Below the pieces are notes generated by a model. That model did no database searches, was not told where the DNA came from, and saw only the letters and a list, made by a program, of their open reading frames with translations. The position numbers and the translations under genes are program-made. From positions 4,092,001 to 4,156,000 of the forward strand of contig OX596337.1 of NCBI GenBank assembly GCA_951394405.1: a stretch of DNA of 64,000 nt, written 5' to 3'. Origin of the DNA: Coprinellus micaceus (taxonomy: Eukaryota > Basidiomycota > Agaricomycetes > Agaricales > Psathyrellaceae). Shown in pieces: positions 44,374 to 54,954 of the stretch. Positions within the stretch are counted from its first letter, which is position 1. The number at the start of each line of letters is the position of its first letter.

Positions 44374-46721
44374 ATGTTGGTTTCGCGCGTCCTCCTCCGA
44401 CCTCCTCATCTCTCTCTATCACGGCTCTCATCTATTCATCGTCTTCTTCTTCTCCCTCTACCTCGGCGATCTCATGCTCAATTGCACTTGGTGAAGAGTC
44501 AGAGTAACAGACGATATGCCTCCAGCCTAGCACCCCCAACACCCGGAGATGGAGTCGAGAAGATCTTGAAACCATACTACATAACAACACCCATATTCTA
44601 CCCCAACGCCAAGCCGCACATCGGGCACCTCTACACGCTCGTCTTGGGCGACGTCTTTGCTCGGTTTGCTCGTTTGGTTGAACCAGGGAGGGAGGTGAAG
44701 TTCCTCGTGGGGACAGACGAGCACGGGCTGAAGATCCAGCAGGCGGCGCAGAAGGCTGGGATGGGGGAGGGGGAGTTTGTAGATGGGTTGAGTGAGGTGT
44801 TTAAGGTTCGTTAACCTCTTCTTCTACTCCTCTATCCTTCATTCATTCATTCATTCATTCCATTCTGCTCTGCCCGTCATACCACGATAAAGTACTCACG
44901 CACTGGGTATGTAGAGCCTAAGCGCCTCCGCCAACATATCCTACACAAGCTTCGCCCGGACGTCTTCCCCCTCACACCGGCGCGCCGTCGAGCACGTATG
45001 GAGGACGCTCGAAGAGAAAGGGTACATATATAAGGGCGAGTACGAGGGGTGGTATAGTGTTACAGACGAATGTTTCTACACGATTACCCAGGTGAGTGTT
45101 GATACCTCGTTTCTGCGTTCAACGCGGGTAAATGAATGGACGCTAACGGGAGACGAGCGCAGGTCGAGGCGGTTCCAGGCTCAGAGGGAAAGCCAGAACA
45201 AGACCGCACTTACGTCTCGAAAGAAACAGGGTCAAAAGTCGAGTGGACGAAGGAGCACAACTACATGTTCAGGCTTTCGGCATTCCGCGACGCCCTTCTC
45301 TCTCATTACTCTTCCCCACTCTCTTCAACAAGCACCTCGACCGCGAAAGACGGCCCCACGCCTGTGTTTCCGTCGCAGTACAACTCCGTCGTCCTCCAAA
45401 TGCTCTCCTCCGAAACACCTCCGTCTACCTCAAGAGATAACCAAGAGTTATTAGCAGACATCTCGATATCCCGCCCGCGCACCCGGCTCACATGGGGGAT
45501 CCCCGTCCCCACCGACCCACAGCACACGGTGTACGTGTGGTTCGACGCGTTGTTGATATATTTGAGTGGGGTTGGGTATCCTTGGGTCTCTAGTACAACG
45601 TCCACTGGTACCACGACCGCGACCAACACCGGTGCCACACAGCTGGAGAAAGAAAGTGAGGGGGAGATGGAGAAGCGAGCGGGCTGGCCTGCGGACCTTC
45701 AGATTATTGGGAAAGATATCCTTCGGTACGTTTCTTCCTTCCCTACTACGCAGACGAGGGTGCTGAGGGAAGGATAGGTTCCACGCGATATATTTGCCTG
45801 CGATCTTGTTGGCGCTCTCGGGACCTACGTACGCCCAACTCGCCGCATCCCAATCCGCGCCTTCATCTTCGCCCTCACATCCCACCCAACCCTCAACCCA
45901 AACCCCACTCCTAAACCCCTCTTCGCCGCCCGCGGTACCTCGAAGGCTACTAACCCACGCCCACTGGACCGTCTCGTCCTCCAAAATGTCCAAATCCGTC
46001 GGCAACGTCGTCTGCCCGCTCGCCTCCATGGAGCAGTGGGGCGTCGACGTTGTGCGGTGGTACATGTGCAGAGTTGGGGGGAGGTTTAGAGACGACGTGG
46101 ATTGGAGCGAAGACCAACTCGAAAAACACTCGAAGGAGCTGCAGAGTTTGTTGGGGAATTATCTTTTGAGGGTGACGAGTCCCAAGATCGTCAAAGCCGC
46201 TGAGTTGGGTCTGGCGCAGCTCTCCCTTGGTGCCCACTATACATTCGAACACCCGCTGAACAGGGACCTGACGAAGATGGCAGCGGAGTTACCGAGGAGG
46301 GTGGGGGAGAATATGGAGAGGTTGGAGGTTGGGGAGGCGGTTGAGAGGGTTGTGGAGGTGTTGAAGGTGGTGCGTAGATTTCTCCCTTCAGGTTGCATCA
46401 TTCCCGTATGGAAAAGCGCGCTGAACTTCCTTTCGATAGGCAAACAAAACGATTAGCGACATCGCGCCGTGGTCTAAAACGTGCCCGCCCACCGTCGTTT
46501 TCGAGACGAGGCAAGTTGCGCTGCTTACACTTCGTGTATCGGCCGTGTGTTTGAAGCCGTTTGTTCCGGAGACGAGTCGGAAGTTGCTCGAGGCGCTGGG
46601 TGCTAGCGAGGGACGGGATAGAGAAGGAGAGTGGGCGGAGGTGAAAGGAATGGAGGAGGAGGGGAGGTTGGGGGAGGAAATGCGGAGAGTATGGGATGTG
46701 CAGGGGGTGAAATTGTTCTAA
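44374..46721 (+). CDS. MSM1: Methionyl-tRNA synthetase, mitochondrial
   Basis: Exons 44374-44805, 44915-45091, 45163-45725, 45778-46369 and 46440-46721, phases 0, 0, 2, 0, give 681 residues. Class I synthetase charging mitochondrial tRNA-Met. The N-terminus MLVSRVLLRPPHLSLSRLSS then RLLLLPLPRRS is Arg-rich without acids, a mitochondrial targeting peptide; this fixes the start rather than the ATG at 44287. HIGH motif in NAKPHIGHLYTLV, KMSKS in SSSKMSKSVGNVV. Further family blocks: FLVGTDEHGLKI, ANISYTSFARTSSP, EEKGYIYKGEYEGWYSVTD, HTVYVWFDALLIYLSG and the anticodon-binding helical region (RDDVDWSEDQLEKHSKE). Low-complexity inserts (SSTTSTGTTTATNTG; QSAPSSSPSHPTQPS) lengthen the protein. The first intron carries a short (ATTC)n run. 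Confidence 0.92.
44841..44860 (+). repeat. (ATTC)5 microsatellite in MetRS intron 1
   Basis: Five ATTC units within the 109-bp first intron of the MetRS gene. Confidence 0.9.
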
Positions 46722-47829
46722 AATGAGGTTGTGGATAGGGAAGGCGAAGAGGGGGAGGCCGAGATACCAAGGGCGTCAAGGCTCGTCATTAGAGGAAGAG
46801 GAGGAAAGGTTCAGACGACGTAACGGAAAAGAGGTATAGGCTCTGCGCGATCTATCTTACAGGCTAATCGTAATTGTTGCACCCAGCTCTGCTACGGGTC
46901 TTGGTTCAGCGCATCGTTTTGTACGGAATATGGCCGAGCCCGCTTCCCTGGCAGTTGGAACTTCGGCGTTACGATTCCCCCCAACTGATTCCTGGTCATC
47001 CTAACGTTCGCCTCATGGAGCAAAACAAGAGGGAGGCAGACGGCTTACGATGACAGTGCTGGTTTAAAGGCTCTCCGGCGCGCAGGGTGGCCTGGGAACG
47101 GGTAGTTCCGACATTCACTCGACGGCCGTCATGCATGCGGTCGCTACATGCACTGAAAATTGGCGACGATATCATTTATTGTAGGCTCAACGACCCGTTG
47201 ACACTCCAAGCGCCCAGGACGTAAAGTACGGCTTCGCGGATCGCCCGGTTCCGTATCCGAGGGTCCCTCCGAGCCGGTGACCTTCTCCACCTCCCTATCA
47301 AACTCTATCCTTTCGGCCACCCTTTCTGCGATCGAGAATCATGGAAAGGAACTCTGATGAAGGCAACCAACCCTCTCAGCCGACTACGACAGAACCCTGT
47401 GTTTGGGGATTTGGCTTCGCCGCGCATAGAGAAGCACTTCGAAGTGAGGCTACGAGTTCATCATCATCTTGTTTTAATACAGCATCGTTTTGAGTCCAAC
47501 AGGTGAACACTGGGGTCCGACTCGGGTTTGGAAGGTCGATGTAACGTTAATTTTGGAGCGCCCTGTGAGGTATCGGGACGATGGTGGGTTGGGAAGGGAG
47601 GGGAAAGGAAGGCAGTGTGACGTAGAGCCGAGTACCCATGTGAACTTGGGGGTTTGGAGAGTTCTTCGACCAAGGGGTTTGTGCTCTGGTTATAAAGAAC
47701 CTACATGGATCGGTATATCCGTGAATTCCGTTCCATCTCCCTCATCCTCCCAAAACTTTCCAGGGAGAGTGATAGTGGCGTACCACTATCTAACTTGGGT
47801 CTGAAGTGTCCTCGTTGAGTTTGAACGTC
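46722..47829. other. Intergenic stretch
   Basis: No supported gene between MetRS and DUF6533 gene F, which are in the same orientation. One AAGCGCC site at 47208. Confidence 0.5.
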
Positions 47830-48819
47830 ATGGATCTAGCATCGCAAGAAGCCACGCTCAAGGCACTGCTGGACGGGTATAAGGCGACAACGTATACGAA
47901 TGTGAGTTTATCGTCCCCTTTATCCTCGCTTTCCTTAATCCAACTGAATTTCGATGTCTATCATATTTAGTATATCGTCAGTATGGCTACTATCAGCTCG
48001 AGAGCCACGGCGTCAGTCACTGATTGAGTATAAAGGGCACAGGCGGATTCGCACTCGTCGCGTTCGATTTCCTCCACACCCTCCCTGAAGAAATTCGCTT
48101 GATTTGGCCGACGAGTCTAAGCGTACCGAAGGTCTTGTTCTTCGTGCTGAGGTACTACGTCATCGTAAATAATGTCTTCGCTGTCCTATGTGAGCCTATT
48201 GCCCTCCCCGTTGTCCTCGACCCGCCCATTCTTTCCAAGGGACTGAGGCTGACGACCAAGAACTTGATTGGTAGATAACATTCCCCGAGGCCTCAGCCCA
48301 GACGAATGCAGGAGGGTGTTCTATCGGAGCGCGTACTCGACCCCGGTGTTGGTGCTGGGAGCTGAAGGTGCCAGTTTATCTCGCTTGTGTCTTACGCTGC
48401 TTTTCTGAAGTCTAGTGGCTTAGCTATCCTCTTCATTCGAGTCTACGCCTTCTCCGGACGTAGCAGGCGCATGTTGATCTACCTCATTGTTCAATACCTC
48501 GTCAGTGTCCCTTAATATTTCCTAGCCGGTATTATCATCTAATAACCGCTCTAGGCTATCCACGCAACGACGTTCACCCTCCTCGTCAAGTTTGTCCAGT
48601 CCGCCAAATGTAAGTTTTCGTCCACTCTCGCACGCTGCTCTCCCCTAAGCGCCCGTAACTTTCCTATTGTCGAAATGGTGACCTGACGACCCTTGAACAC
48701 CCTTCGGAAACAGTCGTTGAGATGCCATTCGCCAACATGTCGTGCATGCCTGTACAAGCCGAGTCAAACCTCCTCGGAGGAGTGTTCACGACATTGCTCT
48801 GCGGGGTTGTGATCGTCAT

Positions 48820-49050
48820 TGTAAGGCTGCCGTGTATGCAGCCTTCGCTAGGTCGGTCCGAAGACGTTGATAGGACCAGCGTATATTCGTCGAGAACTGA
48901 GACGAGGTACAACGGGGGGATGAGAACGTAAGGTAGAAAAGATGAGGCGTCGAGCAGGGAAGAGAATGATCGCTCGAGGCCGATAGTAAATATGTGTAAA
49001 TACGAGTGATAAGATAAGGGCGCGGCGTCGTAAGCATGGCCATGCTTACA
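48820..49050 (-). repeat. LTR (3' LTR in element orientation)
   Basis: 231 bp, TGTAAG...CTTACA, matching the LTR at 50428-50658 at every position I compared. Confidence 0.95.
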
Positions 49051-49064
49051 CCCCTCCCCACCCC
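49051..49064 (-). other. Polypurine tract of the LTR element
   Basis: On the minus strand GGGGTGGGGAGGGG abuts the 3' LTR, the expected plus-strand primer site. It confirms that the element runs on the minus strand, in agreement with gag. Confidence 0.7.
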
Positions 49065-49200
49065 GAAAAACAGATGGCATCCCCAACAGCCAAGCCGGCA
49101 GACGCATAAGAATCGAGTGGAACTGAGTCGATGTGTACAGACAACACCACGGAGAGAACATGATACCAACAGAACGTTTAAAAAATTAAAACACACTAAT

Positions 49201-50232
49201 TCAATCTGAATCATCCGAACAGTCCTCCTCCTCCTCCTCCTCCTCGGACGTGTCGACGTCAGGATAGAAGACGGCAGCGGCCAGTCCCGAGGTGATGGCG
49301 GCAGTTGGGCTTGGGGCAACATAGTCCCGTCCAGGTCGAGCACCGATAGTGGGGTTTCCGGGGCAGGCAAGACGGGTGTGTGGGGTCCAGTCCCCATCTC
49401 CAGGCTTCCGGCGGCAGTTCCAGCAGGCACCCTGAGCAGAGAGTTGAGCCTTCTCCTCGTCTGTGAGACGGGGTGGACCTGCAGGGGCAGCCTGCGAGAC
49501 GGTAAGACCAGTGCGGGGAGTGATGGTTGATGACGTAGCCGTAATGGATGAACGGGATGGGCGACTGGAGAGATCGGCGACGAGACTGTCCCATTGGGCA
49601 GCCATCAGGGAAATGAGCTGATCGGGGGTCTGGGAGGTGGACTCGATGCTGAACGACTGGAGAGCACGCATGCGGAGGTACAGTTGGGGGTGGGAGTGGA
49701 AGAAGAGGTGTTGCTTGAGGGTGCTGGTGGAGATGGTTCCCGAGGGGAGAGCACCGGCGAACTGAACAAGCTCAGCAGCAAAGGTACGGAAGTCACGCTT
49801 ACCCTGCGTGCACCAATAGAACCTCTCCATTGCATCCGTCTTCCAATCCACTGGCAAGAAGCGATCCTTAAGCTTCTGAACAAATGCATCCCACGTCAAT
49901 AACTCCAAAAACTCCTTCCGCCCTTGAGACCACCATTCCGCCATCAAAGGGTCCTGCAACGCCGAACCGGTGAGACGAATCCGGGTCTTGACTGAGAGCT
50001 TAGTGTCCTTGTGGGTGTCTTCGAAGTTATCGAAGCTGTCTTCATTTTGGCCGAGCCAAATCCTGAGGACGTTGGGTGAGTCCGCCGGTATCCCGGTGAA
50101 CGCGCTGATGATCTTGTTGGCCATGTTTGGTACCGAGGGCGATGAGGGCACGATGGGCGGTGTCCGGTTGATGGGACGGGGAATCGGGCGGCGATGAGGT
50201 AATCTGAAAACTTCGGCGTCGAAGGGCTCCAA
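49201..50232 (-). CDS. Retrotransposon Gag polyprotein
   Basis: Intact 343-codon ORF starting MEPFDAEVFRLPHRRPIP. Residues about 40-190 form a retrotransposon gag (capsid) domain: WLGQNEDSFDNFED, DPLMAEWWSQGRKEF, WDAFVQKLKDRFLPVDW, ERFYWCTQGKRDFRTFAAEL. A nucleocapsid-like motif follows, CWNC then HTRLAC (CX2CX11HX4C), a variant zinc knuckle, and the protein ends in a strongly acidic run of Glu and Asp. It would assemble virus-like particles and package element RNA. An open frame with identical LTRs suggests it was recently functional. Confidence 0.88.
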   Translation of the reverse strand: MEPFDAEVFRLPHRRPIPRPINRTPPIVPSSPSVPNMANKIISAFTGIPADSPNVLRIWLGQNEDSFDNFEDTHKDTKLSVKTRIRLTGSALQDPLMAEWWSQGRKEFLELLTWDAFVQKLKDRFLPVDWKTDAMERFYWCTQGKRDFRTFAAELVQFAGALPSGTISTSTLKQHLFFHSHPQLYLRMRALQSFSIESTSQTPDQLISLMAAQWDSLVADLSSRPSRSSITATSSTITPRTGLTVSQAAPAGPPRLTDEEKAQLSAQGACWNCRRKPGDGDWTPHTRLACPGNPTIGARPGRDYVAPSPTAAITSGLAAAVFYPDVDTSEEEEEEEDCSDDSD

Positions 50233-50427
50233 GTCTGAGTCGTCCGAGTCCGAGTGGTAGGGTGGGCGGCGTGGGCGTCGGATGGCACCGATGTCGTGGT
50301 CGATAGGGATGAGGGGAATCGAGTTCTCAGCAGTGGCGGCCCGAGTAACACGAGGTGGCGGCGGCGGAGGTAGGGTGGCCAGAGTGAGAGAGTGTGACGA
50401 AAAAGAAGGTTGGTATCAAAAAAAAAG

Positions 50428-50658
50428 TGTAAGGCTGCCGTGTATGCAGCCTTCGCTAGGTCGGTCCGAAGACGTTGATAGGACCAGCGTATATTCGTCG
50501 AGAACTGAGACGAGGTACAACGGGGGGATGAGAACGTAAGGTAGAAAAGATGAGGCGTCGAGCAGGGAAGAGAATGATCGCTCGAGGCCGATAGTAAATA
50601 TGTGTAAATACGAGTGATAAGATAAGGGCGCGGCGTCGTAAGCATGGCCATGCTTACA
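50428..50658 (-). repeat. LTR (5' LTR in element orientation)
   Basis: 231 bp. On the minus strand it is followed by a T-rich leader rather than a canonical TGG-starting primer-binding site, so priming is either by an unusual tRNA or by self-priming; not resolved. Confidence 0.95.
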
Positions 50659-51526
50659 GTCATGGTCCTCATGATCATCCTTGCGCTGCGTAAACACCGG
50701 TCCTCGTTCCAAATAGGCGAGAGCAGTGGGCTGTTGACGGTGTTTTGGCGGGATGGGATATTTTATTTCATCGTTCTATCGGGTGGGTCTCGCTGGAACT
50801 GTTTCCCATGGTTTGGCGTTCGCTGATCTGGATTGGCGCAGGACTCCTCTCGGCCAACATCTTCGTCACTTTCGCAGCTCCTGAAGGGTACAAACTTCTA
50901 TTTACACAGTACATCTTTCCCCTATCTAATTCCCTCACCACCTACAACTTTACTCACTTATCCACAGATTCACGGTAGACATGCACACCGTCCTCTCCAC
51001 ACGCATGCTCCTACACCTGCGGGAGTGGGCAGAGCGAGACCAATATGGGTCTGCGATCACTCCATCTTTGACAGACGTGAGGACACGAACGGCGATGTTT
51101 CCGTCAAGCGAGAATTCGTACCTTCCAACGAAGGGAGGGGGAGGACAGCAAGCGACAGTGGGAGGTGTGGGGAATAGGAAAAGAACACATGGGAGGCTGA
51201 GAACGCTGATGGAGGATGGTTTGGAATGGTCTACCATGCAGGCGAGGTCGCCGGTGGTTTCGCCGGTGGAGCTCGAGGAGAGGCGGTCGGAGGTACCAGA
51301 GGATACTTCGAGAGGCTCGGTAACGGAGGAAAAGGCCGGGGGTTGGGATCCGAGGACTATCACGCAGGTACTGGGGAGTGCGGAAGGTACTACGATCGAG
51401 GGAGACTTCAGTGCGGAGATTGCTCGCGACTTGCGTGTTATGGAGGTCAAAAGGACAGGTTCTCAAGTCTAGTGAATACTCCGTGCTCCCACGTTGTCCA
51501 GTGTACAGTACATGTTGACTCTATAT

Positions 51527-53003
51527 CTACGAGAGCGACAGAGCCTTCCTCAACGTCTCGATAATAGCCTGAACCTCCTCCAGAGTGTTGGTATGCACCA
51601 GCGAGATTCGGACGACACCATCGTTGACATCGATCTTTGGCGTGAGCTCGTCCACGAGGGTGTAGGCGTAGAAGTGGCCGTAGCGTATTCCAATCTAGAG
51701 TCGGAATTTAGCGAGAATGCCTACGGGAGAACAGGCCTTTGCAGTGCACTCACCTTTCCAGTATCGTCAAACACCTTTACAATATCGCTACTCTTCACAG
51801 GTGGGTCATCTGCAACCACGAAGCTCACAGTCGGGACCCGACTGAGGCTCAGCTTCTCATCCCCAACAATTCTCACTCCCCGCTTCCACTGTTTCTTCTC
51901 GGTCAGAAAGGCCAATAGCGGCTCGAGCAGCCCCTGTTCATGGAGGGCGATAGCGTTGAAAGTCTCGTCCAGGTCGTTGCTGGGAGTGAGAGACAAAAGG
52001 TACTGATTGACCCCGGTCGATGCGTAGACCGATTCGTACCCAGGCCCTTGCGGCTGGAGTTTGTAACCGACGTCGTCAACATGAGGGGAGAGGAAGTGGT
52101 GCACGATCGAGGAGACAGAAGTGCGCAGGGATGCATCGCGTACGTAGAGGGCGGAGAGGTGGGGACCGTATACCTAAGCAACCGACCACATGAGCCTTGC
52201 GACCCCTTTGTCATCATCCAAATGTGAATCGCACCTTGTAATAAGAAAAGACACAGAAATCGATGTCCCAGTCCTGTACGTCGATCTTCCTATGCGGGGC
52301 ATACGCCACGCAATCCACGCTAATCTCTAAATTCTTCGCCCCCACCTCCGCCGCTCTAGCTCTTATTTCCTTCGTGAACTCTTTCACAGGAGCGATGCTC
52401 CCGAGGATATTCGAGCAGGCAGTGAAGGCGACGATGCGAGTGCGAGCGGTGATCAGGGGCAGGACGGCCCCCGTGCGGAGAGTTATGGAGTATGGGTTGG
52501 ACGGATTGGAAGTGGTGTGCTTCCACAACTTAACAGAGGCGCCCGTGCGGGAGGCGAGCGACTTCCAGGGACCAGCGTTGGCTAGAGATTGAAAGTGAGC
52601 ATTCCAGGAATGACTTTCGAATTGCAGGAGGTGCCACAAAGAACTCACCTTCATGTTCCCCAGTCACGATAAATTCATCCCCATGCTTAATCCCCTTCTC
52701 TAGCCCCCTCGCTAGATTCTCCAAGTTGGCAGTTGAACTCGGGCCGAACACCACTTCTTTCACACTCTGTGCATTGAACAGCTTCCTCGCTTCCTCCGGC
52801 GCATCCACAAGTACCCTTCTCGTGGACTCAGCAGAGACGCTGTAGTCGGCACCAAGCTGGGCGTTGGTGTTGATCAGATAATCTGTGAAGCGTTCGATAA
52901 CGGGTTGCGCGACTTGGGACCCGCCGGCGTTGTCGCCGAAGATGAATCCTGAGGCAAGGGAGGGGAAGGAGGAGCGAGCTTGGTCGACGTTGAGAGTAGA
53001 CAT
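51527..53003 (-). CDS. Cysteine desulfurase-like PLP enzyme, VC1184 family
   Basis: Exons 53003-52649, 52581-52235, 52173-51754 and 51694-51527 give 429 residues (phases 1, 0, 0). Class-V aminotransferase fold. Family marks: GDNAGGSQVAQPVIER and INTNAQLGADYSVS at the N-terminus, VFGPSSTANLENLARGL at the cofactor phosphate site, SVDCVAYAPHRKIDVQ with the PLP-contacting Asp region, and the Schiff-base lysine in FSYYK-VYGPHLSALYVR, split exactly by intron 2. C-terminal IGIRYGHFYAYTLVDEL and a G-VRISLVHTNT block. The subgroup is annotated as cysteine desulfurase-like, but its substrate is not established and I infer only a PLP-dependent lyase or transferase. Its 3' end is 54 bp from that of DUF6533 gene F (convergent). 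Confidence 0.87.
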
Positions 53004-53739
53004 GTCTACTATGCTGCGATGTGAGAGGGAAGCAGAGGGAAGGGGGAGAAGGACGAAAGGGAAGAACTCGGTCGCGCAATTTACGGAAGCTGTTATGCCG
53101 TACCTTGGGCGCACATGACTTATGCACATCTGCTCTTCTAGAGATCGCGGGCGGCTCAGCCCTTACTGAAGTACCTCGAATTATCCAGAGGGTCAAAACT
53201 CTCTCTTGCGGTGCTCAGACCGCGCGTGCGGGACACCCTTGGGAGACCACACAACGGTGCCCCTAACTTTAAGCGCCCATTCTGCGAGCCCCTATCTATC
53301 GGCATTTGCCGACTTCAATGAGTTGCCGGTGCGTGTCAACGAAACCGCATCTTTGACCATCAACGGTACGCGTCACAGGAGGCGCAGTCCACTCTCGTTC
53401 CAAAGACGGTCTGGTGGGTACGCTTGCTATCTTCCTCCCCATTCTATCATAGAAGGCAGACGATTATCATCATTCTTGAGAGGCTGGAAGGGAAAAGAGG
53501 CCCTTGGCGACGATTAACAAGAATGCCTCAAATCCGCGATGAAGCCTCAAATTAACTTTTCTCGTTCGCGGGGCGCAGGGGAGCTGCTCACCTTTCGGTG
53601 TCAGCCCTTGTCAGATACCTGATGTTTCAATCTGCAGAGAAGCCCAGCGATTTCAATCACACTGGCAATGGGGTGCTACTCGAGTCTCATTACTCAGGGG
53701 GACCTAGGACGTACTGTGAGCTCCTTCTCAGCCTCACCC
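53004..53739. other. Intergenic stretch
   Basis: No supported gene. One TAAGCGCC site at 53268-53275. Confidence 0.5.
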
Positions 53740-54284
53740 GCACCTCTCGGAGTGCACACGCCAAGGATGGATCCGCCATGGCTAATGCGAACCATCACTA
53801 CGAGAAGCTTTGTGGTCGCATTCAACGACCGTGTCACCACGTTTATAAGTAGTGCAGGGACTTCTCCGTTCACGAAAGAAGCTTCGTGGGGTTCTCTCCA
53901 GGAGAAATGACAAGGTACCTACCGCTATTCCCGTCCAATCAACTGTCCCGCCGTCGATTGCCGGGATCGGATACACCATTCTCGCCAGTATGTGCATCGG
54001 CGCAGTTGGTAGTCCGTACGGCGGGACCGTCCTGCCCAATCTTTTTTTACGGAGCTAGATATCTCGTCCGATGTAAGTCTGCCCTTCCCCCCTCTATACC
54101 TGTCGGTGGACCGGCTAATGCCTTGAAGGAACTGTCGCTTACGCTCATGGTCTTCAGAGCAACAACGGGCCTATCCTGGACAAACGACTTCAGCCGCGGC
54201 ACGTTGAACCAGGAATGGAACCTCTCCGAAGAAAACCAACATGGCAGTTCGTCATACGAGTCGAAGATATCTGGAGAATATTAG
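53740..54284 (+). pseudogene. Truncated, frameshifted paralogue of the membrane gene at 54955
   Basis: Three segments align in order with the neighbour: VHTPRMDPPWL-SFVVAFN with its YTHPNSGL-CLTVAFN; a shifted-frame stretch STVPPSIAGIGYTILASM with SAVPLTVTGIGYAILSAL; and LMVFRATTGLSWTNDF with LIIFRVTTGRSWTNDF. The first two are in different frames (shift between about 53850 and 53920), the N-terminal helices are missing, and an in-frame stop follows GGTVLPNLF. Hence a dead tandem copy. Confidence 0.75.
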
Positions 54285-54954
54285 TTCATCCCATGAGGCG
54301 AAGGACCAGTCGGGGAAGGTGAGGAATTAGGTGTTACGAGAACGGACGAGAACGAGAAGGTTACGGACGGTGCATAGCCCTTGCGAAAGAATGTCTTAGT
54401 TTGCAGCTCCTCGTTACCTATACCCCAGCGGGATAATGACCCTCCTGTTCCTCCCGCCTGCGCTTATCGACTAGGGTGCGTACAATTCTTGTGAATAGAA
54501 CCTCATTTTGGAGCGGTAGGCTTCTTATATTAACTCTGCACGTGGTCAATACCGCCCACCTTTGCCCACCTATCGCCAATTACGAGAGGTAGGTAATAAT
54601 CCTTTCCGAAACCTAATTGGCAGGAGCAGAGCCAGACCGCTACCATGGCTTCTTGGCAACACGAATATGACATGAATAGGGTTCTCGTCACATTTAGGCC
54701 AACGCACGAGCTCCTTGCGGTGATTATGCCCGAGAAGGTCGACCGTTTATCAAAAGCTCCACCGACAAGAGGGGATCGAACCTTGCATGGAATGGAACCG
54801 GAATGAAAGTTTGAGAGAAGCGGCGATATTTCTATCGCTACAGAGAACCAAGGAGTGAAGAGCTGGTACTATACCCAAAGAGAGTACAGATAAATAGGCC
54901 GTTGAAAAACATTCTCACCCTTGAAAACACATCTCGCGTCCACTCACGACAGCT
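54285..54954. other. Intergenic stretch
   Basis: No gene seen; should contain the promoter of the gene at 54955. Confidence 0.5.

Larger units (their letters stand above)
48820..50658 (-). mobile_element. Non-autonomous gag-only LTR retrotransposon (TR-GAG type)
   Basis: 1,839 bp: two 231-bp LTRs starting TGTAAG and ending CTTACA, a gag ORF on the minus strand and nothing else. There is no protease, reverse transcriptase, RNase H or integrase, so it must be mobilised in trans by an autonomous relative. The target-site duplication GTCAT is at 48815-48819 and 50659-50663. The two LTRs read identical by eye, so insertion is recent. The gag type suggests Ty3/Gypsy ancestry (inference). Confidence 0.92.
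47830..51472 (+). pseudogene. DUF6533 gene F, interrupted by an LTR element
   Basis: Starts MDLASQEATLKALLDGYK. Exons 47830-47901, micro-exon 47971-47976 (TATATC), 48036-48189, 48275-48367, 48424-48500, 48555-48609, then an exon from 48714 split at 48819/50664 and ending 50782, then the rest to 51472. DUF6533 core HTLPEE-IRLIWPTSLSVPKVLFF (the intron found here in gene D is absent), AILFIRVYAFSGRSRRMLIY, PFANMSCMPVQAESNLLGG, FWRDGIFYF, tail RMLLHLREWAERDQYG. The host exon is intact apart from the 1.84-kb insertion; no other lesion was seen, so the event looks recent. As it stands the insertion breaks the reading frame. Confidence 0.8.

Noticed and set aside
50405..50427. TGGTATC next to the right LTR as a primer-binding site
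   Set aside because: It is on the strand opposite to gag and the polypurine tract, so it cannot prime this element.
48819..50664. Idea that the LTR element is removed precisely as an intron, keeping gene F functional
   Set aside because: Joining the border donor and acceptor leaves five extra bases and leads to an early stop.
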